The notes: generated by a model from the sequence alone, not told the origin. DNA of 29,582 bases from Nitrospinae bacterium AH_259_B05_G02_I21 (GCA_027717595.1 JALLOF010000021.1:1-29582), one strand, 5' to 3'; positions 1-6,966 are shown, numbered from the stretch's first letter. Program-made: numbers and translations.

Positions 1-360
1 GATGGACCAATATGCGCCAGCGGCGGTCAGCGCCTCCCGTGGAAGCGTCTGAAGGGTCTCCATCACTCCCTGGATCGCCTCCCCATAGGCCTCGAGGGCG
101 GGTGGAACGAGCTGGAACTTCTCCTTGACGCTCATGAGCTGGGCTTCTCGCAGGCGCCGTTGAGACATCAGGAGACGAAAGGTAAGGGCCCGGGAGGGGT
201 CTTCCTGAGAGAGCGTGGCGAGCGTCTCTAGCTCGGCGCGCCGAAAGGCCTCGTAATCGGGTTGGTCGGGATAGCTAAGGGATTGGCTGAAGGCAAAAAG
301 GACGCTGAGGGCCAGAGAGCCCAGAAGCAAGGCGGCCAAAGGCGGAGTCCATCGACTCAT
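1..360 (-). CDS. Exported protein, N-terminal part (DUF5667-like?)
   Basis: An open frame of 120 codons runs from an ATG at 360 off the left edge of the window, so only the N-terminus is visible. A GGAGG lies 5 nt before the ATG. The protein opens with a basic residue and a hydrophobic stretch (about residues 8-27), which looks like a signal peptide or membrane anchor. A charged helical region follows, with phrases such as RLLMSQRRLREAQ and a regular Leu/Ala/Glu pattern. This resembles DUF5667-type extracytoplasmic helical proteins, but the match is by eye only. It starts 43 bp after the ExeA-like ATPase gene in the same direction and is probably co-transcribed with it. The function is unknown. 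Confidence 0.6.
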   Translation of the reverse strand, partial: MSRWTPPLAALLLGSLALSVLFAFSQSLSYPDQPDYEAFRRAELETLATLSQEDPSRALTFRLLMSQRRLREAQLMSVKEKFQLVPPALEAYGEAIQGVMETLQTLPREALTAAGAYWSI

Positions 361-403
361 GCGGTCCTCCGCAACAAGGCCCTCATGCTCCCCCATCGAC
401 GAG

Positions 404-1201
404 CTAATCCAGCTCATCGACCGTCCTCTCCACGATGGCCCTGTCGATCTCTTTCGTCTTTTCTATGAAGCCGGCCAGCAGGCATATGTCGCAGATATTG
501 TTGATGTTTCGGGGAACGCCGCCGGAATGCTCGGAGATGAGGTCGAGCGCCTCCTTGGCGAAGATGGGTTTTTGGCCTCCCGCCACCGCCAGGCGGTGGT
601 TGATGTAGGCGGGGACCTCGCTTGGGTCGAGGGGGCCGAGGTGACAGCGAACGGAGATACGCTGCTTGAAGGGCGGCACCTGGTTGATGCGGTCGCGAAG
701 CTCCGGCTGGCCCAGCAGGATGAGGGTCAGCAAGAACTCCTGCTCCAGCTGGTAGTTGAGCAGCAAGCGCAGCTGCTGGAACACGTCAGCCTGTTTGATT
801 TCCTGGGCTTCGTCGATGATTATGACGCTCCGTTTGCGATTGGTGTGGTTGATCTTCAGAACCTCCCCGAGGGCATCCATCATCTCGACGCGCTCTAGAA
901 AGACCTCTTTCCCGCCCAGCTGGATGCCGATCTCTCCCCACATCTGCAAGGGGGTCAGGGACGGATTGACAATGAGTGCCAACAGGAACTTCTTTTTATC
1001 CAACCCGCTGAATAGGGCCCGACTGAGGAGGGTCTTGCCGCAGCCCATATCCCCGGTGAGCACGGCAGCCCCTTTCTTCTCCTGCACGGCGTAAAAGAGG
1101 CGGGCGAGAGCTTCACGGTGCTGGTTTGAATGATAGAGAAACCGGGGGTCCGGGGTGTTCTCGAAGGGCTTTTCTTTAAGCTCCCAATATTTCTCATACA
1201 T
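404..1201 (-). CDS. ExeA/GspA-like AAA ATPase
   Basis: A cytoplasmic P-loop ATPase of 265 aa with the usual ExeA-family opening MYEKYW, followed by a PF..TPDP..LY motif. Walker A is GDMGCGKT near residue 50, Walker B is VIIIDEAQ near residue 127, and a C-terminal GGVPRNINNICD region matches the sensor/lid part of the family. ExeA/GspA proteins use ATP to help assemble secretin or pilus machinery in the cell wall. Stand-alone relatives also occur beside regulatory or polysaccharide genes. I place the start at ATG 1201 because the family begins there and a GAGGGG sits 7-8 nt upstream. An in-frame GTG at 1228 would add nine residues. No peptidoglycan-binding domain follows, so this is the short form. 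It lies 75 bp downstream of the HD-GYP gene. Confidence 0.85.
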   Translation of the reverse strand: MYEKYWELKEKPFENTPDPRFLYHSNQHREALARLFYAVQEKKGAAVLTGDMGCGKTLLSRALFSGLDKKKFLLALIVNPSLTPLQMWGEIGIQLGGKEVFLERVEMMDALGEVLKINHTNRKRSVIIIDEAQEIKQADVFQQLRLLLNYQLEQEFLLTLILLGQPELRDRINQVPPFKQRISVRCHLGPLDPSEVPAYINHRLAVAGGQKPIFAKEALDLISEHSGGVPRNINNICDICLLAGFIEKTKEIDRAIVERTVDELD

Positions 1202-1239
1202 TAGCGCACCCCTCTCCTCTGCGGGCACCCCCTGCGCGG

Positions 1240-1249
1240 CCCCCCCCCC
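1240..1249. repeat. Homopolymer tract of 10 C
   Basis: Ten consecutive C (G on the coding strand) lie in the gap between the HD-GYP and ExeA-like genes, 38 bp upstream of the ExeA ATG. Tracts of this length are prone to replication slippage and to sequencing error. Confidence 0.8.
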
Positions 1250-1276
1250 AAATCCGAGGCTTCGCTGACCATTGGG

Positions 1277-2710
1277 CTATTTAAGGCGGTTGCCCAACTC
1301 TTCGTCTGTAACAGGCTCAATTATATGTAGCAAAGGGTGGTTTCGCAAGTCCAAAACACTATGTTCGGCCATATGCTTTTCGTGAGGAGCGTAAAGGATT
1401 TCAATGGTAGGCCGCAGGGGCATATCTTTGTGGACGGCTATAACCCTGCCGATGACATTGTTGTTGAGCTTTACGAGGCTGTTGATCGGGAAGATGGTTA
1501 CATTTTGGAGAAAGAGCTTGATGAATCGGGGGTTGAATTCACCCTTGTGGATGTAGACGATTTCTTTGGCCGCCTCGTGCGGCGTGATGGCGGGCCGCCA
1601 CGGTCGCGGTTGCGTCATCGCGACGAAGGTGTCGACCAGCCCGATGATCTGCGCATATTCGTCGATCTCTTTCCCCGATATATGATGGGGATACCCCTGT
1701 CCTTGAAACCGCTCGTGCTCTTGTAGGGCCACCTTCTGAAGCCACTCGAATTCCGCCCCCGCCTCGGCGAGGAGCTCTGCGCCTCGCTCGGGGTGTTTTT
1801 GTACGGCCGACCGTTGGTCCGAAGAGAGGCTCCCCGGGTTGTCCAGAACCGACGGGTCGATGGTCATCATTCCCACATCGTGGAGGAGGCCCGCAAGCGC
1901 CAATTTGGTCAACTCATCATGCGAGTATCCCAGCCCCGCGCCGAACTTCAAGGCCACTGTGGCGACCTGGATCGCGTGAGCCACCCAATCGAGCGACGGG
2001 CTGGGGGTGACCATGATGTCCCGATAGAGGGAAGGCGGGAGTGGGCCATCGTCGCCGATTTCCTCTTCGGGACGGGTGACAGAGTCCGCCAACAATTCGG
2101 CGAGCGGATGCATTGGGGCGATCATGAGCCCGTCGCCCTCGGCGGCCGCTCGGTAGAGGGTGCTCGTTCCTTCGTATATCTTCTCGTACAGAACCTTAGG
2201 CTCTTCCTCTGGCTCTTCCTCGGAGGGGAGGGGAGGCTCCTCGATCACCGCTACTTCAGGCCCAGGAGGGGCTGGCTCTTTCTCCCGTTCGGTCGCCTCC
2301 AAAAGCTCTGTAAAGCGAACTTCCCCTGGAGCCGTCTCGGGCGCCTCGGCTTCCTCCGCAACTGGCTCTGAGGGCATAGGCTCAGCGGGAGGCTTGGCCT
2401 CGGGCGGCGGGGGCTCTTCCACGACGGCAGGGGCGTCCCCCGGCAGGGGGAGCAGCTCAGAATACGAGATGGGCTTCTTTTCTTCTTCTACTTTTTCGAC
2501 TTCTTCCACTTTTTCGACTTCTTCCACTTTTTCGACTTCTTCCACTTTTTCGACTTCTTCCTCTTCTTCCGCTTCTTCCTCTACGGGGGAGACTTCCAGG
2601 GGCATATCGCTGAAGCTAATGCCTTCCCTGGATCGATTCTTCGACTTCTTCGCGGCCATTGGTCCTGTCTCGGAAGAAATTTTCTCTTTTGGCGTTCTTT
2701 CCTCCGCCAC
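1277..2710 (-). CDS. HD-GYP domain protein with long acidic N-terminal region
   Basis: 477 aa with two parts. Residues 1 to about 225 are low-complexity, rich in Glu and Pro, and include a VEKVEE hexapeptide array (about 52-76). Residues about 235-375 form an HD-GYP-type phosphohydrolase fold: an HD pair in LLHDVGM (277-278), HPERG (306-310), EHERFQGQGYP (331-341) and Asp360. HD-GYP proteins hydrolyse cyclic di-GMP. Here the Lys usually following HD-x-G is Met, and the first His of the canonical HHE motif is Glu, so activity may be reduced or lost. A C-terminal segment of about 100 residues carries the VKLNNNVIGRVI strand often seen after HD-GYP domains. The start is the GTG at 2710, which has no clear ribosome site. 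ATG 2659 is an alternative start. The first gene of the minus-strand cluster. Confidence 0.85.
   Translation of the reverse strand: MAEERTPKEKISSETGPMAAKKSKNRSREGISFSDMPLEVSPVEEEAEEEEEVEKVEEVEKVEEVEKVEEVEKVEEEKKPISYSELLPLPGDAPAVVEEPPPPEAKPPAEPMPSEPVAEEAEAPETAPGEVRFTELLEATEREKEPAPPGPEVAVIEEPPLPSEEEPEEEPKVLYEKIYEGTSTLYRAAAEGDGLMIAPMHPLAELLADSVTRPEEEIGDDGPLPPSLYRDIMVTPSPSLDWVAHAIQVATVALKFGAGLGYSHDELTKLALAGLLHDVGMMTIDPSVLDNPGSLSSDQRSAVQKHPERGAELLAEAGAEFEWLQKVALQEHERFQGQGYPHHISGKEIDEYAQIIGLVDTFVAMTQPRPWRPAITPHEAAKEIVYIHKGEFNPRFIKLFLQNVTIFPINSLVKLNNNVIGRVIAVHKDMPLRPTIEILYAPHEKHMAEHSVLDLRNHPLLHIIEPVTDEELGNRLK
2483..2554 (-). repeat. In-gene tandem repeat, 4 x 18 bp
   Basis: Four adjacent 18-bp units (2483-2500, 2501-2518, 2519-2536, 2537-2554). 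The last three are identical and the first differs by one base. They lie in frame in the HD-GYP gene and encode a VEKVEE-type hexapeptide array in the acidic region. Because 18 is a multiple of 3, copy-number change would keep the frame. Confidence 0.95.
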
Positions 2711-2775
2711 TTTTAATATATTAAACTAGCTATTATTACTCAAATCTTCCCCGCTGTCCACTATCCAACGATTCT

Positions 2776-2799
2776 AAAAAAATAGCCCCTTTCCGGGGC
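2776..2799 (-). terminator. Rho-independent terminator upstream of the HD-GYP gene
   Basis: On the minus strand a GCCCC/GGGGC stem with a 5-nt loop (GGAAA) is followed by TA and a run of T. It terminates minus-strand transcription only. No minus-strand gene is seen upstream of it, so it either shields the HD-GYP gene from read-through or acts as an attenuator in its leader. A possible promoter just upstream is TTGAGT, 15 bp, TATAAC, with the -10 at 2840-2845. Confidence 0.65.
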
Positions 2800-3000
2800 C
2801 GCTTGCCGGACGGTGGCCTAATGATATTATTTTCCAAGTGTTATAATATCGTAAACTCAGACTCAAGTAACGGAAAATATACGTAGTGTCCTACTTTGAA
2901 ACCCGTGCAAATAAAATCACCCCCCTCATTCGCGAAGTTTGCGAAGTTCGCGAAAAAAGCGAAGTACGCTACGATAGGCCTCCCTCCCGTCCCCGCTGGA

Positions 3001-3203
3001 GGCCTTTGACACTTTCCGCTTTTTAGACACCCTTTTGAGACTCAAAATCGCCAGCAATGTCTGCAAATCCAATAGATTATGAGGGGTTAGACACATCAGA
3101 CACAAGTGTCAAAAGTGTCTAAAAGTGTCTAACGCGCAAAATCGAAGTCCGCCGAAGAGAGACGCCCTCAATGCGCGAAGTAAGGGAAGTACGTGACGAC
3201 GGG
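3001..3203 (+). repeat. Dispersed GTGTC-rich repeat, copy 1
   Basis: This matches 25267-25460 in inverted orientation. A 35-nt block (3098-3132 against 25330-25364) and a 17-nt block (3065-3081 against 25381-25397) are identical and are separated by 16 nt in both copies. The right end matches at 17 of 20 bases (3184-3203 against 25267-25286). The unit contains GACAC/GTGTC motifs, three of them in a row at 3106, 3115 and 3125. A hairpin pairs TTAGACAC (3087-3094) with GTGTCTAA (3125-3132) and AGACAC (3098-3103) with GTGTCT (3115-3120) around an 11-nt loop. It is non-coding. Confidence 0.9.
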
Positions 3204-3235
3204 CCGTGTTGCGCCGTGCTATCTATTCGAGTGGA

Positions 3236-3280
3236 CCCGCCTGAGGCGGGTGGCTCCGCCTAAGGCGGACCTGAGGCGGA
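3236..3280. repeat. Tandem short palindromes CCGCCT-N-AGGCGG
   Basis: Two perfect hairpins, CCCGCC-TGA-GGCGGG (3236-3250) and TCCGCC-TAA-GGCGGA (3255-3269), are followed by a half copy, CCTGAGGCGG (3270-3279). They look like REP-type elements and lie inside the MITE-like insertion. Confidence 0.75.
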
Positions 3281-3469
3281 CCCCATCGGGCGGGCTACGG
3301 CGAGGAGATCGTTGTGAAAGCTCCAGGCGGGTGGGTGTTCAGTTCACATTTAGGACACTACCAAAATATATAGATGTCTTTGTAATTTGGAGATTTCATT
3401 GGGATTGGGTTGTTGACGCCTGAAATCGAGGGGCCCGGAACGCGGCGGCCAGAGGCCCGCTCCCATTTC

Positions 3470-3498
3470 TTGCCCTAGTTGATAATTGGTGGTATACG
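3470..3498 (+). promoter_or_regulatory. Possible sigma-70-type promoter for the glycosyltransferase operon
   Basis: TTGCCC (3470-3475) and TATACG (3493-3498) are separated by 17 bp, each matching consensus at 4 of 6 positions. It lies about 80 bp before the glycosyltransferase ATG. The rest of the gap from 3363 to 3578 shows nothing else I can support. Confidence 0.3.
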
Positions 3499-3578
3499 GG
3501 GGGTTGAACCGGTCTACATATCCTGGGCTGTGCCCGGAAGTTTTCTCCAACATTGCACGATAGCGGTATGCACAACCA

Positions 3579-4838
3579 ATGGACTGCTCCATTGTCATTC
3601 CAGCCCTGAACGAACGGGACAACATAGGGCCTCTCCTCCAGGGGCTAAAGGGGGTCTTGGACGGGCTCGTCTCCACGTGGGAGGTCGTTGTCGTCGATGG
3701 CGGATCGACGGACGGGACCGTCGAGTCGGCCCGCCGGATGGGCGCCGCGGTCATCGTCCAGACCCAGCCGGGCTACGGAGGGGCGCTGAAGGCGGGGTTC
3801 GAGGCGGCCCGGGGGGAGGTCGTCGTCACCATGGACGCCGACTTGTCCCACGATCCGGCCGTCGTGCGGGACCTCTGGGCCTCCCGCGGCGAGGCTGACC
3901 TCCTGATCGCTTCGCGCTACGTCCCCGGGGGGCGGGCCGATATGACCGTCGGGAGGCTTGCGCTGAGTCGGGTTCTCAACGTCGGTTTCGCCTGGCTACT
4001 GGCGCTCCCCGTTAAGGACCTATCGAGCGGCTTTCGCCTCTACCACCGCTCCGCCCTCCAGCGGCTGCCCTTCAAGAGCCGAGACTTCGACGTCCTAGTA
4101 GAGATTCTCATCCATTCGTACGCCGAGGGGTTCGGGGTCCGCGAGGTTCCCTTTCACTACCGGCCCCGGCGCCACGGCCGCTCCCACGTCAGGCTGGCCC
4201 GCTTCGCTCGCTCCTACCTCGTCACCCTCCTTCGGATGTGGCAGCTTCGCCATTCGATCTTCTCGGCCGACCATCCCGAGCGGGCCATCCGCTCGTGGGT
4301 GCCCTTACAAAGGGCTTGGCATCGCCGCCGATTGGCCCTGCTGCGGTGGGGGATGCCGCTTCGAGAGGGAGTGCTCAACCTCGGGTGCGGGTCCAACCTG
4401 CTGGCGGAGGACCTCGGTGACTGGGTGGGAGCCGAGACTAGCCTGAAGAGGCTTCGCCGCCTGGCCCGCTCCCACACGCGGCTGGTTAAGGCGGCTCCCG
4501 AGGCCTTGCCATTCCGTGATGCCGCCTTCGCAGGGCTGGTCTGCGCCGGGGTCCTGGAACATTGGCCCACCTCGCCTGTGATTGTGCCCGAGCTGCTCCG
4601 CGTTCTCCGCCCCGGCGGGCGGCTCTGCGTGGCGGTCCCCGATGCCGGGTGCTGGCGGTGGCGCCTGGCCGAGTGGGTTCACCTGGTCCTGTTTCCCGAG
4701 GTCTACGGCGAGAAGATGACGAGCCACTACACGTCCCGCGGGCTGATCGAGTCGCTGGAGGCTGCGGGGGCTGAAGTCATGGAGGCCCGGATGGTGTACG
4801 GGGCCGAGGTGGTGGTTGCCGCCCGCAAGCCGGCGTGA
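3579..4838 (+). CDS. Glycosyltransferase family 2 fused to SAM methyltransferase
   Basis: 419 aa with two enzyme domains. Residues 1 to about 225 are a GT-A fold of the dolichyl-phosphate-mannose-synthase/polyprenol-phosphate sugar transferase type: SIVIPALNERDNI at the start, VVDGGSTDGT near 38-47, a DAD metal site at 86-88 within TMDADLSHDP, and GFRLYHR near 151-157. After a basic linker, residues about 250-400 form a class I methyltransferase with a glycine-rich LNLGCGSN (256-263) and LRVLRPGGRL. There are no C-terminal membrane helices. The pairing suggests that one polypeptide transfers and methylates a sugar or lipid-linked sugar in the cytoplasm; the substrate is unknown. No strong ribosome site precedes ATG 3579. 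The next gene, another methyltransferase, follows after 13 bp. Confidence 0.85.
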   Translation: MDCSIVIPALNERDNIGPLLQGLKGVLDGLVSTWEVVVVDGGSTDGTVESARRMGAAVIVQTQPGYGGALKAGFEAARGEVVVTMDADLSHDPAVVRDLWASRGEADLLIASRYVPGGRADMTVGRLALSRVLNVGFAWLLALPVKDLSSGFRLYHRSALQRLPFKSRDFDVLVEILIHSYAEGFGVREVPFHYRPRRHGRSHVRLARFARSYLVTLLRMWQLRHSIFSADHPERAIRSWVPLQRAWHRRRLALLRWGMPLREGVLNLGCGSNLLAEDLGDWVGAETSLKRLRRLARSHTRLVKAAPEALPFRDAAFAGLVCAGVLEHWPTSPVIVPELLRVLRPGGRLCVAVPDAGCWRWRLAEWVHLVLFPEVYGEKMTSHYTSRGLIESLEAAGAEVMEARMVYGAEVVVAARKPA

Positions 4839-4851
4839 GGCGAAAAAATCG

Positions 4852-5625
4852 GTGAGTGATAAAGAGCGGATCAAGGACCAGTTCGGCCAGGCCGCACCTA
4901 ACTATGTGGCCAGCCCGACTCACGCCACAGGGGCGGACCTCGCCCGCCTCGTGGAGCTCGTTGCCCCATCGGCGAGCGGTCGGCTGCTCGATGTGGCCAC
5001 CGGCGGCGGCCATGTGGCCCTGGCCCTGGCGCCGCACACAGAGGCCACGGTGGTGTGCGACCTCACGCTGGCGATGCTCGTCGAGGCGCGGCGCTTCATC
5101 ACGGAGCGAGGCTTCCCCCGGGTCGAATACTGCGTGGCCGACGCCGAGCACTTGCCCTTCGCTGAGGCCGGCTTCAGCGCCGTCACCTGCCGCATTGCCT
5201 TCCACCACGTTCCCAACGTCGAGGGTGCCGTGGGAGAGGTCCACCGCGTTCTAGCCCCGGGCGGGTGCTTCGGCTTCGTCGACAGCATGGTCCCCGATGA
5301 TCCCCACCTGGCGGACTTTCTGAACCACGTCGAGCGTCTCCGGGACCCGACGCACGTCCGGTCCTGCACTCGCTCCGAGTGGGGCTCGCTGCTCGAGGCG
5401 GCGGGGTTTGGGCTCGAGGCGACCGAGGTTTTCAAGACGACGCACGACTTCGCCGCTTGGGCGGCTCGCATCCCCCACCTCGATGCGGCTGGACGCAGGG
5501 CCCTGGAGCGCACCTTTCTAGACGCCCCGCCTCGGGTGGCCGAATACTTTCGATTCGAGCTGGAAGAAGGCCGGCTGGTGAGCTACACCGACGACAAACT
5601 CCTCCTCCTCGGCCGCAAAGACTGA
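4852..5625 (+). CDS. Class I SAM-dependent methyltransferase (UbiE-like)
   Basis: 257 aa with a UbiE-type opening (KERIKDQFGQAAPNY), the SAM-binding LLDVATGGGHVA near residues 45-56, VADAEHLPFAEAGFSAVTC near 95-113 and HRVLAPGG near 131-138. Methyltransferases of this group act on quinones or other small molecules. The assignment to menaquinone or ubiquinone synthesis is not secure, because the C-terminal half looks more like generic Methyltransf_11 proteins. I chose GTG 4852, which fits the family start and has a GAGG 11 nt upstream. A TTG at 4816 would overlap the previous gene by 23 nt. It probably shares a transcript with the glycosyltransferase fusion and ends before a strong hairpin. 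Confidence 0.8.
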   Translation: MSDKERIKDQFGQAAPNYVASPTHATGADLARLVELVAPSASGRLLDVATGGGHVALALAPHTEATVVCDLTLAMLVEARRFITERGFPRVEYCVADAEHLPFAEAGFSAVTCRIAFHHVPNVEGAVGEVHRVLAPGGCFGFVDSMVPDDPHLADFLNHVERLRDPTHVRSCTRSEWGSLLEAAGFGLEATEVFKTTHDFAAWAARIPHLDAAGRRALERTFLDAPPRVAEYFRFELEEGRLVSYTDDKLLLLGRKD

Positions 5626-5647
5626 ATTCTCGCTTAGAAACGGAGAC

Positions 5648-5675
5648 GGGGGATGCCCCTGGTCGGGCATCCCCC
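5648..5675. terminator. Hairpin between convergent genes
   Basis: A perfect 11-bp stem (GGGGGATGCCC at 5648-5658 with its complement at 5665-5675) and a 6-nt loop. It lies between the 3' ends of the methyltransferase and citrate synthase genes. There is no T tract on either side, so it may be a Rho-assisted or bidirectional transcript end. Confidence 0.6.
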
Positions 5676-5701
5676 GGTGATGTCTGAGGTGCCTCAGCCG
5701 C

Positions 5702-6877
5702 TCATCGCTGGTCGATGGGAACGTACTGTAGATCCTTTTCGCCCAGGTAGACGGCCCGGGGCCGGAAGATTCGGTTTTGTGGCAGGTACTCGAGGATGCG
5801 GGCTACCCAGCCGGCGACCCGGCTTACGGCGAAGAGCGGTGTGAACATGGCGGTCTCGATGCCGAGGCAGTGATAGATGGTCCCCGAGTAGAAGTCGACG
5901 TTGGGGAAAATCCCCTTGGCCCCATAGGCATCGATGACCTTCTCTTCGACCCGCTTGGCGATTTCGTAGAGCTCGGGCTTGCCCGCCGCCTCACAGAGTT
6001 CCTTTGAGTGGAGGGCAAAGATGCGGGCCCGCGGGTCGTAGGCCTTGTAGACCCGGTGGCCGAAGCCCATAATCTTGACTTTGTTCTTGATGGCGTTGTC
6101 CATGTACTCGTCCGCCTTGTCGGCCGAACCGATCTCGTTGAGCATGTAGAGGACCTGCTCGTTGGCGCCTCCGTGGAGGGGGCCCTTGAGCGAGCCGATG
6201 CCGGCGGCGATGGCCGAGTACATATCAGTCAGAGATGAGATGACCACCATTGAGGAGAAGGTTGAGGCGTTGACCCCGTGGTCGGCGTGCAGGACGAGGG
6301 AGAGGCCCATCATTTTTTCAAAAACCTCGCTTGGCTTCTCCCCGGTCATCATGTAGCAGAAGTTGGCCGAATGGTCGAGGGAAGGGTCGGGCTCAACGGG
6401 CTCCTTGCCTGCCCGGATGCGCTGGACCGCCCCGGCGATGGTGGCCAGCTTGGCGATGAGCTGCAGGCCGATGTCCTCGTAATTCTCGACACTCTGCTCT
6501 TCCGCATCGGGGTTAAACGTCCCCAGGGCCGACACTCCCGTGCGGAGGGCGCTCATGGGATGGGTTTTGGCGGTTGGGATGATCTTTAGAACCTGGATGA
6601 CCTCTGGCGGAACGGATCGGTAGGAAATGAGCTTGGCCGTGAAATCATCGAGCTCGCTTTGGGTTGGTAGCTTGCCGTAGATCAACAGATACGCGGTCTC
6701 TTCGTAGTTCGTCTGCTCCCCAATCTCCTCGACGTCGTAGCCTCGGTAGATCATCTTGCCTGCCGCCCCGTCGATGTAGTTTATGTGGGTTTCGCAGGCG
6801 ATGACCCCATCCAGCCCCTTTGCATATTCCTGCTGCCCGAAAAATGCCGGTGCTTTCTCTGCGGCCTTCTGCGCCAT
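5702..6877 (-). CDS. gltA: Citrate synthase
   Basis: Condenses acetyl-CoA and oxaloacetate to citrate at the entry of the TCA cycle. 391 aa, close to the short bacterial/CitZ-type length. The catalytic triad is visible: His235 in PLHGGAN, His274 in GFGHRVYKAYDPRA and Asp328 in FPNVDFYSG. The conserved LHADHGVNAS (196-205) is also present. A methylcitrate synthase cannot be excluded from sequence alone, since the two are close relatives, but no prp genes are nearby. ATG 6877 is preceded by GGAGGAGGAA 6 nt upstream, which makes it a better start than the in-frame ATG at 6913. It is transcribed alone from its own promoter. Confidence 0.93.
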   Translation of the reverse strand: MAQKAAEKAPAFFGQQEYAKGLDGVIACETHINYIDGAAGKMIYRGYDVEEIGEQTNYEETAYLLIYGKLPTQSELDDFTAKLISYRSVPPEVIQVLKIIPTAKTHPMSALRTGVSALGTFNPDAEEQSVENYEDIGLQLIAKLATIAGAVQRIRAGKEPVEPDPSLDHSANFCYMMTGEKPSEVFEKMMGLSLVLHADHGVNASTFSSMVVISSLTDMYSAIAAGIGSLKGPLHGGANEQVLYMLNEIGSADKADEYMDNAIKNKVKIMGFGHRVYKAYDPRARIFALHSKELCEAAGKPELYEIAKRVEEKVIDAYGAKGIFPNVDFYSGTIYHCLGIETAMFTPLFAVSRVAGWVARILEYLPQNRIFRPRAVYLGEKDLQYVPIDQR

Positions 6878-6966
6878 GCTGTGTTCCTCCTCCCCTCCAA
6901 TGGATGAAAACACTTCAGAACGAGGCGTGATCGCCTCCGTGCACTAAAAACCTTCCCCCAAACTCT

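Larger units (their letters stand above)
2882..3362. mobile_element. MITE-like non-autonomous insertion with 8-bp target duplication
   Basis: The ends are perfect 11-bp inverted repeats: GTAGTGTCCTA at 2883-2893 and TAGGACACTAC at 3351-3361. One base outside each end there is a directly repeated AAAATATA (2874-2881 and 3363-3370), as expected for an 8-bp target-site duplication at an AT-rich target. The 481-bp element has no credible reading frame and no transposase, so it would need one in trans. Its interior carries the GTGTC repeat (3001-3203), a truncated extra copy of that repeat's tail (about 2907-2935) and CCGCCT palindromes (3236-3280). Several IS families make 8-bp duplications; I cannot assign this one. 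Confidence 0.7.

Noticed and set aside
262-898. Plus-strand open frames opposite the exported protein and ExeA-like genes
   Set aside because: They are mirror frames of well-supported minus-strand genes and show no family features.
3350-3754. Minus-strand open frame of 134 codons across the gap before the glycosyltransferase gene
   Set aside because: It overlaps the glycosyltransferase start on the other strand, has no recognisable domain and runs through the insertion end; chance frame.
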